A stretch of 64,000 nucleotides of DNA, taken from an uncultured Chelatococcus sp. (lineage in GTDB: Bacteria; Pseudomonadota; Alphaproteobacteria; Rhizobiales; Beijerinckiaceae). The notes beneath the pieces are model-generated. The model was not told where the DNA came from, did not search any database, and worked only from the letters and a program-made list of their open reading frames with translations. This document shows positions 37,219 to 47,428 of this stretch, one piece after another (within the stretch, counting starts at the first letter, position 1; every line of letters begins with the position of its first letter). Location of the stretch: positions 1-64,000 of the forward strand of contig CALMIK010000013.1 in the NCBI GenBank assembly GCA_937863995.1, given 5' to 3'. The translations under genes were made by a program, and so were the position numbers.

Positions 37219-38199
37219 ATGACGACATCGCCTTCCATCACCCTCAACCGCGCGGCAGGCAGCGGCACTCTGTTCACCGGCATCGCCTGCGGCGCGGGTG
37301 CGGGCGCGCTGTGGGGCCTGGTGTTTCTCGCGCCGGAACTGGCGCGCGATTTCAGCCCGCTGCAACTGAGCATCGCCCGCTATCTCTGCTACGGGCTGAT
37401 CGCGGCCGGGTTGATCGCGCCGCGCTGGCGCGCGCTCTCCCGCCACGTCACGCGGCGCGACTGGATCAATCTTTTCTGGCTCTCCCTCGCCGGCAACACG
37501 CTCTACTACCTCTTCCTGTCGAGCGCCGTGCAGACGGGCGGAATGGCGATGACCTCGCTCGTGATCGGGTTCATGCCCGTGGCGGTGACGATCATCGGCA
37601 GCCGCGAGCGCAACGCGGTGCCGCTCGTGAAACTGGTGCCCTCGCTGCTGCTGTGCGCCCTCGGTGCGGTCGCCATCGGCTGGCAGGCGCTGGGGAAACC
37701 GGCCACGGGCACGGTGGAGACCCAAGTGACGGGGCTGCTTTTCGCGGTCGGCGCGCTGGTGTCGTGGACAACCTTTGCCATCGGCAACGCGCGTTGCCTC
37801 GTGCGCCTCGACAACATCTCTTCGCATGAGTGGAACCTGCTCACCGGCATCGTCACCGGCGCGCAAAACCTGCTGCTGGTCCCGCTCGCCATCGCCGTCG
37901 GTTCCGCCGGGCACACGGCGGGCGAATGGGCATGGTTCGGCGCCGTGGCGGCGAGCATCGCGGTTCTGGCGTCGGTTGCCGGCAACGCGCTCTGGAACCG
38001 CATGAGTCGCTTGCTGCCGCTGACGCTCGTCGGCCAGATGATCCTGTTCGAGACGATTTTCGCGCTGATCTACGGCTTCATCTGGGAATGGCGCATGCCC
38101 ACCGTTCTCGAGGCCGTCACGTTCGTCCTCGTCGCGGGCAGCGTGGTGTCGTGCCTGGCAGCCCACCGCGCGCCCGCAGCGGAGAAGCCGGCTGCCTGA
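37219..38199 (+). CDS. EamA/DMT-family transporter
   Basis: 326 residues with about ten membrane helices in two EamA repeats (helices start near residues 21 and 175). Members export amino acids or other metabolites. The pairing with a divergent Lrp-type regulator suggests an amino-acid or amino-acid-derivative exporter. A DMT protein of similar size is at 57020. Confidence 0.82.
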   Translation: MTTSPSITLNRAAGSGTLFTGIACGAGAGALWGLVFLAPELARDFSPLQLSIARYLCYGLIAAGLIAPRWRALSRHVTRRDWINLFWLSLAGNTLYYLFLSSAVQTGGMAMTSLVIGFMPVAVTIIGSRERNAVPLVKLVPSLLLCALGAVAIGWQALGKPATGTVETQVTGLLFAVGALVSWTTFAIGNARCLVRLDNISSHEWNLLTGIVTGAQNLLLVPLAIAVGSAGHTAGEWAWFGAVAASIAVLASVAGNALWNRMSRLLPLTLVGQMILFETIFALIYGFIWEWRMPTVLEAVTFVLVAGSVVSCLAAHRAPAAEKPAA

Positions 38200-38271
38200 A
38201 CAAGGCCGCTTGTCCGCGTGACGTCAACCGGCACGGCTTTCCGCGCCGGTTGCGTCATCGCGTTTCCTGCA

Positions 38272-39042
38272 TCAGGAGGCGCGGCGGCTCGCGAAAGCCA
38301 GAAACGCATCCCGCGCCTCCGGCGACTGCAGCCGCGCCATGAAATGCCGGCCTTCTTCCTCTATCCTCTCGAGCACCTGTTCCTTCGCCCCGCGCATCAG
38401 CGCCCGCGTCAGCGCCAGCGCTTCCGGGGGCTTGGAGGCGAGGCGCGCGGCGATGGCCAGCGTCTCGCGCTCCACCGCGCCGGGCTCGGTCACTTTCCAG
38501 ATGAGGCCGGCCTGCCGGGCTTCCTCGGCGGAAAACCGCTCTCCCGCCGCAAGCAGCGCAAAGGCGCGCTGATGCCCCATGGTCAGCGGCCCCAGAAGGC
38601 TCGACGCCGCCTCGGGCACGAGGCCGAGATCGACGAAAGGCGCCGAGAACACCGAACGGTCTGAGGCGATGGTCAGATCGCAGTGGAAGTTCAGCGTCGC
38701 GCCGATTCCGACCGCGAGCCCGTCGATGCCGGCAACGAGCGGCTTGTCGCAGCCGACCAGCGTCTTGAGGAAAGCAAACGCCGCCGGCGTCTCGAACCGC
38801 TCTCCGGGGTTGACGGCGATCGCCGTGAACTCCGCGAGATCGTTCCCGGCGCTGAACGCGCCCTCCGAGCCCAGGAACGCCACCACGCGAACGTCCGTGT
38901 CCTCGCCTGCCTGCTGGAGCGCGTCGCTCATGCCGCGATACATGGCGGTCGTCAGGGCGTTTTTCTTTTCGGGCCTCGTGAGGCGGATAACGAGGATACG
39001 CGGGTCGTCGCCGTGTTTTGCCACGGTCAGTTCGCTGGTCAT
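38272..39042 (-). CDS. Enoyl-CoA hydratase/isomerase family protein
   Basis: 256 residues from the ATG at 39042, preceded by AGGGAGA. Crotonase-fold marks include LTRPEKKNALTTAMY (about 21-35), GSEGAFSAGNDLAEF forming the oxyanion hole, and GLAVGIGATLNFHCDLTIAS (about 110-129). A Glu in the usual hydratase position is unclear, so isomerase or lyase activity is possible. It is a single gene; no other beta-oxidation genes are adjacent. Confidence 0.85.
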   Translation of the reverse strand: MTSELTVAKHGDDPRILVIRLTRPEKKNALTTAMYRGMSDALQQAGEDTDVRVVAFLGSEGAFSAGNDLAEFTAIAVNPGERFETPAAFAFLKTLVGCDKPLVAGIDGLAVGIGATLNFHCDLTIASDRSVFSAPFVDLGLVPEAASSLLGPLTMGHQRAFALLAAGERFSAEEARQAGLIWKVTEPGAVERETLAIAARLASKPPEALALTRALMRGAKEQVLERIEEEGRHFMARLQSPEARDAFLAFASRRAS

Positions 39043-39181
39043 GTTTCTCTCCCTTGACAGGCCGGATCGGCAGCCGAAGCGCCTTTCCAACCCGGTACTT
39101 TACGTCCGGCACGGCATGGCGCGTAAAGCCCCGCGGGCCCTCCGCCGGAGAGGCCGCGTACGCTTATGCACACCTTGTCGC

Positions 39182-40027
39182 CTATTTCGCCACGAGAGCA
39201 AGCCGCGCGGCGTGCCACGCGATGTGATCGGCCATGAAGGTCGAGATGAAATTATACGAGTGATCGTAACCCTCGCGCATGTGCAGCGACAGGTTGATTC
39301 CCGCCATGAGGCACGCATCGGCGAGCAGCCACGGCCGCAACCCGCTGTCGAGGAACTGGTCGGCGGTGCCCTGATCGACGAGGATCTCGTCCACCCGCCG
39401 CCCGTCCTCGATCAGGCTGACGGCGTCGTAGACGCGCCACGCCGCCTCGTCCGGTCCGAGATATTTCTCGAAGGCGGGCCGCGACCAGTCCGCCGTCGAG
39501 GGCTGCACGATGGGCGCGAAGGCGGACACCGACCGGAAACGTCCGGGATTGGTGAGCGCGAAGGTCAGCGCCCCGTGCCCGCCCATGGAATGGCCGAAGA
39601 TGGCCTGCCGCTCCAGATCGACCGGCAGCGCCGCGCCCACGAGATCGGTCAGCTCCGACAGGATGTAGCGGCGCATGTTGTAGTGGGTGGAAAACGGCGC
39701 TTGCGTCGCGTCGAGGTAAAACCCGGCGCCCTGCCCGAACTGCCAGTTATCCTTCTCGTCGGGCACGTCGGCGCCGCGTGGGCTGGTGTCCGGGCAGATC
39801 ACCGCCACGCCATGCTCGGAAGCCGCGCGGCGATACTCGCCCTTGTCCATCACGTTCTGGTGCGTGCAGGTGAGGCCCGACAGATACCACAGCACCGGCA
39901 CCTTCCCGTCCGCCGCCTGCGGCGGCAGGTAGACCGCGAAGGTCATGTCGCCCCCGCACGCCTCGGACGGATGGGAATAGACATGCTGGATGCCGCCGAA
40001 CGATTTGCTGGCCGATAGCTGCTTCAT
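39182..40027 (-). CDS. fghA: S-formylglutathione hydrolase
   Basis: 281 residues, the usual size. It hydrolyses S-formylglutathione to formate and glutathione, the second step of glutathione-dependent formaldehyde oxidation. The nucleophile is Ser147 in GHSMGGHGAL. LSGLTCTHQNVMDKGEYRR at about 50-68 is a family signature. It lies 16 bp downstream of the glutathione-dependent dehydrogenase, in the same operon as frmR. Confidence 0.92.
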   Translation of the reverse strand: MKQLSASKSFGGIQHVYSHPSEACGGDMTFAVYLPPQAADGKVPVLWYLSGLTCTHQNVMDKGEYRRAASEHGVAVICPDTSPRGADVPDEKDNWQFGQGAGFYLDATQAPFSTHYNMRRYILSELTDLVGAALPVDLERQAIFGHSMGGHGALTFALTNPGRFRSVSAFAPIVQPSTADWSRPAFEKYLGPDEAAWRVYDAVSLIEDGRRVDEILVDQGTADQFLDSGLRPWLLADACLMAGINLSLHMREGYDHSYNFISTFMADHIAWHAARLALVAK

Positions 40028-40043
40028 CGCGCGCTCTCCCCGA

Positions 40044-41156
<1,113 letters not shown>

Positions 41157-41204
41157 GACGATTCTCCCTTTCGTCGTTATCAGATTCGATGAGCCGTTCG
41201 GCTG

Positions 41205-41492
41205 CTACTTGAGATAAGTGCGCAGCAGGCGCATGAGCTGCTCGATTTCGCCGGTGGGATCGGAAAAGGCTCCGTCCGGCCCGTCGATATTATGCCCGAA
41301 TGTCTCGCGCAGATGACTTTCCAGAACTTCCGCCATCAGCCCGTTGGCTGCCCCACGCAAAGCGGCGATTTGCTGCAGCAGCGCCCCGCATTCTGCGCCC
41401 GTCTCGACGGCGCGCTCCAGCGCTTCCGCCTGCCCCTTGATCCGGCGCAGGCGCGTCAGAACACGTTTTTTCTCTTGCAGCGAATGCGGCAT
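41205..41492 (-). CDS. frmR: Formaldehyde-responsive repressor FrmR (CsoR/RcnR family)
   Basis: 95 residues, all helical. The formaldehyde-sensing Cys35 ([11 protein letters not shown]) and His60 ([10 protein letters not shown]) are at exactly the positions known from enteric FrmR, and the N-terminal residues next to them match a formaldehyde sensor rather than a copper sensor. It is the regulator of the frmRA-fghA operon. The NTF2-like gene is 30 bp upstream on the same strand, so both could share a promoter. Confidence 0.9.
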   Translation of the reverse strand: MPHSLQEKKRVLTRLRRIKGQAEALERAVETGAECGALLQQIAALRGAANGLMAEVLESHLRETFGHNIDGPDGAFSDPTGEIEQLMRLLRTYLK

Positions 41493-41522
41493 GAAACCTC
41501 CGCCCGGCGGGCGACCACCGCG

Positions 41523-41939
41523 TCAGGAAACCTGGGCGATCCAGTCGTTGAGGTTATAATAATTGGTGATGCGGGCAACCTTGCCGTCGCGGATTTCGAA
41601 AAAAGCGCCCGCCGGCAGGACGTATTTCTGTCCCCGCGCTTCCGGCAGCCCCTCGTCCGAGGCCAGATATTCGCCGTGGACCACGAACTCCGCCGCGCCG
41701 CGCGATCCGTCCGCGCCCTCGAGAACGACGATGTCGGCCAGCCGCTCCCGGTAGCTGCGGTTCATGCGTTCGAGGAAGGCGCGGAAGGCTTCCTTGCCGA
41801 CCTGCCGCTCGCCCTGGTTGATGTCGTGAACAACGTCGTCCGCGAGCAGCGCGAGGAAGCCCTCGACGTCTCCCCGGTTGAAAGCATCATAATAGGCGCG
41901 GATGGTATCGACGGCGCTCATGGCCCTGCCCTCCCTCAC
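41523..41939 (-). CDS. NTF2-like (SnoaL/ketosteroid-isomerase fold) protein
   Basis: 138 residues. DTIRAYYDAFNRGDVEGFLALLADDVVHDIN is the usual N-terminal signature of the fold. The C-terminal KVARITNYYNLNDWIAQV closes the cone. It precedes frmR with a short gap. The same region holds a GNAT and a nitrilase gene on the other strand. No reaction can be assigned. Confidence 0.8.
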   Translation of the reverse strand: MREGRAMSAVDTIRAYYDAFNRGDVEGFLALLADDVVHDINQGERQVGKEAFRAFLERMNRSYRERLADIVVLEGADGSRGAAEFVVHGEYLASDEGLPEARGQKYVLPAGAFFEIRDGKVARITNYYNLNDWIAQVS

Positions 41940-41964
41940 GAATGCGATGGAAACCGATTCGATG

Positions 41965-41981
41965 ATACTCTATACCAGTAT
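41965..41981. promoter_or_regulatory. Candidate FrmR-type operator in a divergent promoter
   Basis: ATACT-CTATACC-AGTAT in the 69-bp gap between the NTF2-frmR operon and the GNAT-nitrilase pair. FrmR/RcnR-class sites are AT-rich palindromes around a short C or G tract; here the centre has only CC. If functional, both directions would respond to formaldehyde. Confidence 0.4.
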
Positions 41982-42008
41982 ATACGACAGCTAGGAAGGG
42001 GATCGCAG

Positions 42009-42593
42009 ATGCGCACGATCGTTCGGCAGGGAGCGGGGATTCTCCCCTTCATCGATGATCTCGCGCGCCTGCGCATCGGGGTGTTCCGCGCCTTTCCCTA
42101 CCTTTACGAGGGATCGCTGGACTACGAGCGCGGCTATCTTGCCACCTATGCGCGTTCGACTGAGAGCCTGTTCGTGCTGGCGCTCGACGGGGAGACGATC
42201 GTGGGCGCATCCACGGGCATTCCGATGCGCGAGGAAACGGAAGCGTTCAAGGCGCCTTTTCTCGCCGGCGGCCGGAACCCGGACAACATCTTCTATTTCG
42301 GCGAGTCGGTGCTGCTGCCGGCCTATCGCGGGCGCGGCATCGGCGTGCGCTTCTTCACGGAGCGGGAGGCGCATGCGCTGCGCGGCGGCTTCGACTGCTG
42401 CTGCTTCTGCGCGGTGGAGCGCCCGGCCGACCACCCGCTGCGGCCCGAGGGCCACGCGCCGCTCGACGATTTCTGGCGCCGGCGCGGCTATCGTCACCAC
42501 CCGGACCTGCGCACCACGTTCTCGTGGCGCGACGTGGGCGACGCGGAGGAAACCGCCAAGCCGATGTCGTTCTGGCTGAAGGAGATCCGTTGA
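42009..42593 (+). CDS. GNAT-family N-acetyltransferase
   Basis: 194 residues from the ATG at 42009 with AGGAAGGGG upstream. The acetyl-CoA loop is AYRGRGIGVRFF at about residues 107-118, and FYFGESVLLP forms the preceding strand. A Cys cluster (DCCCFCAVERP) lies near residue 131. It is translationally coupled (TGATG) to the nitrilase-family gene. Confidence 0.84.
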   Translation: MRTIVRQGAGILPFIDDLARLRIGVFRAFPYLYEGSLDYERGYLATYARSTESLFVLALDGETIVGASTGIPMREETEAFKAPFLAGGRNPDNIFYFGESVLLPAYRGRGIGVRFFTEREAHALRGGFDCCCFCAVERPADHPLRPEGHAPLDDFWRRRGYRHHPDLRTTFSWRDVGDAEETAKPMSFWLKEIR

Positions 42594-43462
42594 TGGTCAA
42601 GGTCGCATCGTGCCAGTACGCCATCTCGCTTTTCGACAGCTGGGAGGCCTACGCGGCGCATCTCGAAGCGCTCGCCGCCGAGGCGGCCCACGCCGGGGCG
42701 CAACTGCTTCTCCTGCCCGAATACGCCGCCATGACGCTGACCGGCCTGTTGCCGGGCGACGAGCGCGGCGATCTCGCCGGGTCGATCGCCGGCATCCAGC
42801 CGCTGCTTCCCCGCTGGCTCGCGCTGTCGCAGGACATCGCCCGGCGACACGGCGTTTACTTCTGCCCGGGCTCCGCCCCGGTGCTGGACGCAGACGGGCG
42901 CTATCGCAACCGGGCGTTTCTCTTCGGGCCGCAGGGGCCCGAAGGGCATCAGGACAAGCTCATCATGACCCGCTTCGAGCGGGAGCAATGGATCATCGCC
43001 GGCGGCGTGGAAGGACTGCGCACCTTCGACACGCCCTTTGGCCGGCTCGGCATCCTGATCTGCTACGACAACGAGTTCCCGATGCTGGCGCGGCGGCTGG
43101 CGGAACGCGGGACCGATCTCGTGCTCGCGCCAAGCTGCACCGACACGGAGGCGGGCCATCATCGCGTGCGCATCGGGGCGCAGGCGCGCGCGCTCGAAAA
43201 CCAGTTCGCGGTGCTGGTGTCACCCACGGCGGGCGCAGCGCCATGGTCGCCGGCGGTGGACGAGAATGTCGGCCGCGCCGCCCTCTACGTGCCGCCGGAC
43301 TACGGCATGCCGGCCGACGGCGTCGTCGCCGAAAGCGGCGCGGTGTTCACGGACAGCAGCCGCTGGCTTATCGCCGACATCGACCTCGCCCGGGTTAAGG
43401 CGTTGCGCCACGAGGGACAGGTTGCGCTATTCCGCGACTGGCCGGAGCAATTCGGGCAGTGA
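42593..43462 (+). CDS. Carbon-nitrogen hydrolase (nitrilase superfamily)
   Basis: 289 residues. The catalytic triad is Glu43 (LLPEYAAM), Lys122 (HQDKLIMTRFE) and Cys157 (LICYDNEFP). The family hydrolyses amides or nitriles; this form resembles the amidase branch. Its start overlaps the stop of the GNAT gene, so the pair likely act on the same metabolite, one adding and one removing an acyl or amide group. It is convergent with sitD. Confidence 0.85.
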   Translation: MVKVASCQYAISLFDSWEAYAAHLEALAAEAAHAGAQLLLLPEYAAMTLTGLLPGDERGDLAGSIAGIQPLLPRWLALSQDIARRHGVYFCPGSAPVLDADGRYRNRAFLFGPQGPEGHQDKLIMTRFEREQWIIAGGVEGLRTFDTPFGRLGILICYDNEFPMLARRLAERGTDLVLAPSCTDTEAGHHRVRIGAQARALENQFAVLVSPTAGAAPWSPAVDENVGRAALYVPPDYGMPADGVVAESGAVFTDSSRWLIADIDLARVKALRHEGQVALFRDWPEQFGQ

Positions 43463-43478
43463 CGCGTGGCGCGGTGCG

Positions 43479-44324
43479 TCACAACGCCTCGCCGCGCTCC
43501 ATCCGGGCAGCCTTGCGGGTGGCGAAGACGAACGCCAGCACGAAGAGCAAAGCGTGCAGGAGGACGATCGTCGGGGCCGGCGCGCTGTCGAGGAAGAAGG
43601 ACAGGTAGACGCCCAGAAGCGAACCCGACACCGCGATAGCGACGGACAGCAGCAGCATGGCGCCGAACGTGCGCGCCAGCAGGAACGCGATGGCGCCGGG
43701 CGCGATCAGCATGGCGATGGCGAGAATGATGCCGACAGCCTGCAACGCTCCGACGATGGTCAGCGAGATGAGGCACAGCAGCCCATAATGCAGCAGGCCA
43801 ACCCGAAGACCGATGGCGCGCGCCTGCGCCGGATCGAACGCGTGAAGGAGGAAGTCCTTCCACTTCAGCCCGATGATACCGGCGGTGATCGCCGCGATGA
43901 CGGCCGCCTCACCGATGTCGAGCCAGGAAACGCCGAGCATGTCACCGAACAGGATGTGGTCGAGATGCACGTCCGGCTGGATCTTGACATAGAGAACCAG
44001 TCCGAAGCCGAACATCCCCGAGAACACGATGCCCATCACGGTGTCCTGCTTGATGCGGCTGTTATCCTTGAGGAATCCGGTTGCGACGGCGCATAGCATG
44101 CCCGCCGCGAAGGCGCCCACCGCGTAGGGAAATCCCGCGGCATAGGCGATGACCACGCCGGGAAACACCGCATGCCCGATGGCGTCGCCCATCAGCGACC
44201 AGCCCTTGAGGACCAGGAAGCACGACAGCAGCGCCATCGGCACCGACACCAGCGCCGAGACGACCAGCGCGTTGATCATGAATTCGAACTGGAACGGCGC
44301 CAGCAGCGTGTCGGCGATGCTCAT
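43479..44324 (-). CDS. sitD: Mn/Fe ABC transporter permease SitD
   Basis: 281 residues with about eight membrane helices of the ABC-3 family. LLSCFLVLKGWSLMGDAIGHAVFPGV (about residues 33-58) is the coupling segment shared with the partner permease. The start overlaps the sitC stop by 4 nt. It is the last gene of sitABCD. A short hairpin (43459-43482) separates it from the convergent nitrilase gene. Confidence 0.85.
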   Translation of the reverse strand: MSIADTLLAPFQFEFMINALVVSALVSVPMALLSCFLVLKGWSLMGDAIGHAVFPGVVIAYAAGFPYAVGAFAAGMLCAVATGFLKDNSRIKQDTVMGIVFSGMFGFGLVLYVKIQPDVHLDHILFGDMLGVSWLDIGEAAVIAAITAGIIGLKWKDFLLHAFDPAQARAIGLRVGLLHYGLLCLISLTIVGALQAVGIILAIAMLIAPGAIAFLLARTFGAMLLLSVAIAVSGSLLGVYLSFFLDSAPAPTIVLLHALLFVLAFVFATRKAARMERGEAL

Positions 44325-45193
44325 GCCTGCGCCTCCCCCCGCTCCGTTTCGAGCACCTTGGCGGCGCGCCGGCGGGCCGCCAGCATGCCGTGCCGGGGCG
44401 CGAACACGAACGCGGCCAGAAACACCAGCGTCTGCAGGCACACGATGATGCCGCCCGTCGCGCCGTCGAGAAAATAGCTGGCATAAGCGCCGAGAAAGCT
44501 CGTGACCGCCCCGATGGCGACCGCGATGACGAGCAGCCTCGGAAAGCGGTCCGTCAGCAGGTAGGCGGTCGCGCCGGGGGTAACGACCATGCAGATGACG
44601 AGGAACGCCCCCACCGTCTGCAACGCCGCCACCGTCGAGGCCGACAGCAGCGTGAAGAACATGATCTTCAGCGCCACCGGGTTGAGCCCGATCGACCGCG
44701 CGTGGCTCTCGTCGAAGAAAGTGACCATCAGGTCCTTCCATTTCACCAGCAGCACGGCAAGCGAAACGAAACCGATGACGGCGAGCTGCAGCGTGTCGCC
44801 GGGCGTGATCGCCAGCACGTTGCCGAGCACGATGGTCTGGATGCTCACCGATGTCGGCGAGATCGACACCATGAACAGGCCGAGGCCGAAAAAGGCCGAG
44901 AACACCAGCCCGATGATGGCGTCTTCTTTCAGCTTGGTGCGCTGGTTGAGGAAAAGCATGGCCGCCGCCGCGAGCCCGCCCGAGAAGAAGGCGCCGATGG
45001 AAAACGGCAGGCCGAGCATGTAGGCGCCGGCCACGCCCGGCACGATGGCGTGAGAGAGGGCATCGCCGATCAGCGACCATCCCTTCAGCATCAGATAGCA
45101 AGACAGGAACGCGCAGACCCCGCCGACGAGGGCGCAGACCCACATCGCATTGCGCATGTATTCGTAGTTAAACGGCTCGAGCAGGAGGCTCAT
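44321..45193 (-). CDS. sitC: Mn/Fe ABC transporter permease SitC
   Basis: 290 residues from the ATG at 45193, overlapping the ATPase stop. It carries the ABC-3 permease segment [25 protein letters not shown] near residue 36. Its C-terminal tail is basic ([17 protein letters not shown]). With SitD it forms the membrane channel. The paralogous pair is typical of Sit/Yfe systems for manganese and ferrous iron. Confidence 0.85.
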   Translation of the reverse strand: MSLLLEPFNYEYMRNAMWVCALVGGVCAFLSCYLMLKGWSLIGDALSHAIVPGVAGAYMLGLPFSIGAFFSGGLAAAAMLFLNQRTKLKEDAIIGLVFSAFFGLGLFMVSISPTSVSIQTIVLGNVLAITPGDTLQLAVIGFVSLAVLLVKWKDLMVTFFDESHARSIGLNPVALKIMFFTLLSASTVAALQTVGAFLVICMVVTPGATAYLLTDRFPRLLVIAVAIGAVTSFLGAYASYFLDGATGGIIVCLQTLVFLAAFVFAPRHGMLAARRRAAKVLETERGEAQA

Positions 45194-46149
45194 CGCTCCA
45201 TGCCCTCCTCGCCCTGCCCGGCGGTGCGCGTGGTCGCCTTGCCGTCGCGGAACACGAGCGGCCGTTCGTCGTCGGTGATGACGCCGATGGCGCGCGCCCG
45301 TCCGCCGTCCGCCTCGTTCAGCACGAAGTGACGCAGCACGCCGCCGAACGTCTGTTCGAGGTTTTCCTGCGTGAACGTCTCCTCGGTGAGGCCGTAGGCG
45401 AGAACGGTGCCGCGTATCAAAATGGTCCGGTCGCAAAATTCCGGCACGGAGCCCAGATTGTGCGTCGACACCAGCATGACACGGCCCTCGTCGCGCAGTT
45501 CGCGCAGCAGCGCGATGATCTGGTCCTCGGTCTTGACGTCGACGCCGGTGAAGGGCTCGTCGAGCAGGATCACGCGGCCGTCCTGGGCGAGCGCGCGGGC
45601 GAGGAAGACGCGCTTGCGCTGGCCGCCGGAAAGCTCCCCGATCTGGCGCTTGCGGAACGCGGTCATGTTGACGCGCTCAAGCGCGGTGTCGACTGCCTCG
45701 CGATCGGCGGCGCGCGGAATGCGCAGCATTCCCATGTGGCCGTAACGGCCCATCATGACGACATCCTCGACGAGGACGGGAAAGTTCCAGTCCACCTCTT
45801 CGGCCTGCGGGACGTAGGCGACGAGGTTCTTGCGCAACGCCTCGTTGACCGGCATGCCGAGCACCCGGATGTCGCCCCCGGCGAGCCGAACGAAGCCCAT
45901 GATGGCCTTGAACAGCGTCGACTTGCCGGAACCGTTGACGCCGACGAGCGCGGCGATGGTGCCGGTCGGAATGCGGAAGCTCGCGTCGCGCAGCGCCGTG
46001 TGGCCGTTGCGGTAGGTGACGGTGGCGTGCGACACCGCGATGCCCGCGCCCGCGTCGGAAGACACGGGGCGGGCTGGCGGCGTCGCGGTCCCGGCGGGCC
46101 TGTCGCAGGCGGGTCTGTCGCGGATGGGCCTGTTGATGGAGTCGGTCAC
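45190..46149 (-). CDS. sitB: Mn/Fe ABC transporter ATP-binding protein SitB
   Basis: 319 residues. Walker A is GVNGSGKST at about residues 69-77. The signature is LSGGQRKRV and Walker B is [12 protein letters not shown], both in the form seen in metal (ZnuC/SitB) ATPases. The first 35 residues form an Arg/Pro-rich extension not needed for the fold (repeated [13 protein letters not shown] units). It overlaps sitA by 4 nt. Confidence 0.87.
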   Translation of the reverse strand: MTDSINRPIRDRPACDRPAGTATPPARPVSSDAGAGIAVSHATVTYRNGHTALRDASFRIPTGTIAALVGVNGSGKSTLFKAIMGFVRLAGGDIRVLGMPVNEALRKNLVAYVPQAEEVDWNFPVLVEDVVMMGRYGHMGMLRIPRAADREAVDTALERVNMTAFRKRQIGELSGGQRKRVFLARALAQDGRVILLDEPFTGVDVKTEDQIIALLRELRDEGRVMLVSTHNLGSVPEFCDRTILIRGTVLAYGLTEETFTQENLEQTFGGVLRHFVLNEADGGRARAIGVITDDERPLVFRDGKATTRTAGQGEEGMER

Positions 46150-47078
46150 TGGGTGAGCCCCTTGGTCAGCCCCTCGGCGATGGTGCCCGACGTGACCCGC
46201 AGCAGGTCGAGATAGGTTGGAACGGGGCCGTTGGCGTCGGTCAGCGAGTCAACGTAAAGAACACCGCCATATCTGGCGCCGGTCTCGCGCGCAACCTGCT
46301 CTGCCGGGGCGGAGGAGATGGTGCTTTCGGAAAAGACGACCGGAATGTTGTTCGCCCGCACCGCGTCGATCACCTTGCGCACCTGCCGGGGCGTGCCCTG
46401 CTGGTCGGCGTTGATGGGCCACAGGTAGAGTTCCTTCAGGCCGAAATCGCGGGCGAGATAGGAGAACGCGCCCTCGCTCGACACCAGCCAGCGCCTGTCT
46501 TCGGGCACGGTGGCGAGCGCCGCCCGGATCGGCTCGACAGCCGCGCGGATCTTCTCCTTGTAGGCTTCCGCGTTGGCCTTGTAGGTGTCGGCGTTCGCGG
46601 GATCGTACTTCACGAAGGCGTCGCGGATATTGTCGACATAGATTTGCGCCGCCGTCGGCGACATCCACGCATGCGGATTGGGCTTGCCCGAATACGGACC
46701 CTCGCCGATGTTCAGCGGCTCGACGCCCTGCGAGACGACGACACTGGGCACGTCCTTCAGGTTACGGAAGAACTTCTCGAACCACAATTCGAGGTTGAGC
46801 CCGTTCCAGAGCACGAGCCGGGCGCCCTGCGCGCGCTGTATGTCGCCCGGTGTCGGCTGGTAATTGTGGATTTCCGCCCCCGGCTTGGTGATCGATTCCA
46901 CGACAGCCGCATCGCCGGCGACGTTGCGGGCGATGTCCGCGATGATGGTGAAGGTCGTTACCGCCTTGAACTTTTCGCCCGCCGCCCGCTCCTGCGCCGA
47001 GACAGGGGAGACGCAAAGCGCCGCCACAAGCGCCGCCGCGGCCCCGCCCAGAAACGATCGCCGTACCTTGTCGAACAT
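46146..47078 (-). CDS. sitA: Mn/Fe ABC transporter substrate-binding protein SitA
   Basis: 310 residues from the ATG at 47078 with GAGGAGA upstream. The signal peptide ends in VSAQ near residue 29. The metal ligands expected for SitA/YfeA are visible: His in [13 protein letters not shown], His in [10 protein letters not shown], Glu in FSESTISS and Asp in [16 protein letters not shown] and the GAFSYLARD segment are diagnostic of the YfeA branch rather than the His-loop zinc ZnuA branch. It is the first gene of the operon. Confidence 0.88.
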   Translation of the reverse strand: MFDKVRRSFLGGAAAALVAALCVSPVSAQERAAGEKFKAVTTFTIIADIARNVAGDAAVVESITKPGAEIHNYQPTPGDIQRAQGARLVLWNGLNLELWFEKFFRNLKDVPSVVVSQGVEPLNIGEGPYSGKPNPHAWMSPTAAQIYVDNIRDAFVKYDPANADTYKANAEAYKEKIRAAVEPIRAALATVPEDRRWLVSSEGAFSYLARDFGLKELYLWPINADQQGTPRQVRKVIDAVRANNIPVVFSESTISSAPAEQVARETGARYGGVLYVDSLTDANGPVPTYLDLLRVTSGTIAEGLTKGLTQ

Positions 47079-47190
47079 TGGTATCTCCTCTCGCAGCCGG
47101 AAAGCATCTGCAGCAGACGACCCGGCCATACCCGACAGGAGCCAGCGACCACTTGCATACGAAGCCGATTTTCATGCCCTCTTCTTATGA

Positions 47191-47213
47191 TGCAATTGCG
47201 AATGAATTGCAAT
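47191..47213. promoter_or_regulatory. Fur/Mur-type palindrome upstream of sitA
   Basis: TGCAATT-GCGAATG-AATTGCA (47191-47211) overlaps a 19-bp near-palindrome ATTGC...GCAAT (47195-47213), 113 bp before sitA. It resembles the TGCAA...TTGCA boxes of manganese-responsive Mur/Fur in Hyphomicrobiales. The rest of the 350-bp gap (47079-47428) shows no gene. Confidence 0.55.
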
Positions 47214-47428
47214 AAAGAATCGGCGACACAACCGGCGTAAAACGAACGAACCTACCCGGCCAACCTGACTCGACTCGCGCGGCCGGCCTTGATAAAGAAA
47301 AGTCGCCTCGCTGCTTCACGATCCGGATCGCCGCGCACGCCGCAATCCCCGGCCAGATCTCGCAGCCTCGACTGGGACGACCCGGCCGCGATCGCATCAG
47401 GTGGGGACGGCCCCGTTCGAGGGAACGC

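Noticed and set aside
41292..42593. Long plus-strand frame fused to the GNAT protein
   Set aside because: The upstream part overlaps frmR and the NTF2-like gene on the other strand. The GNAT family N-terminus and ribosome site are at 42009.
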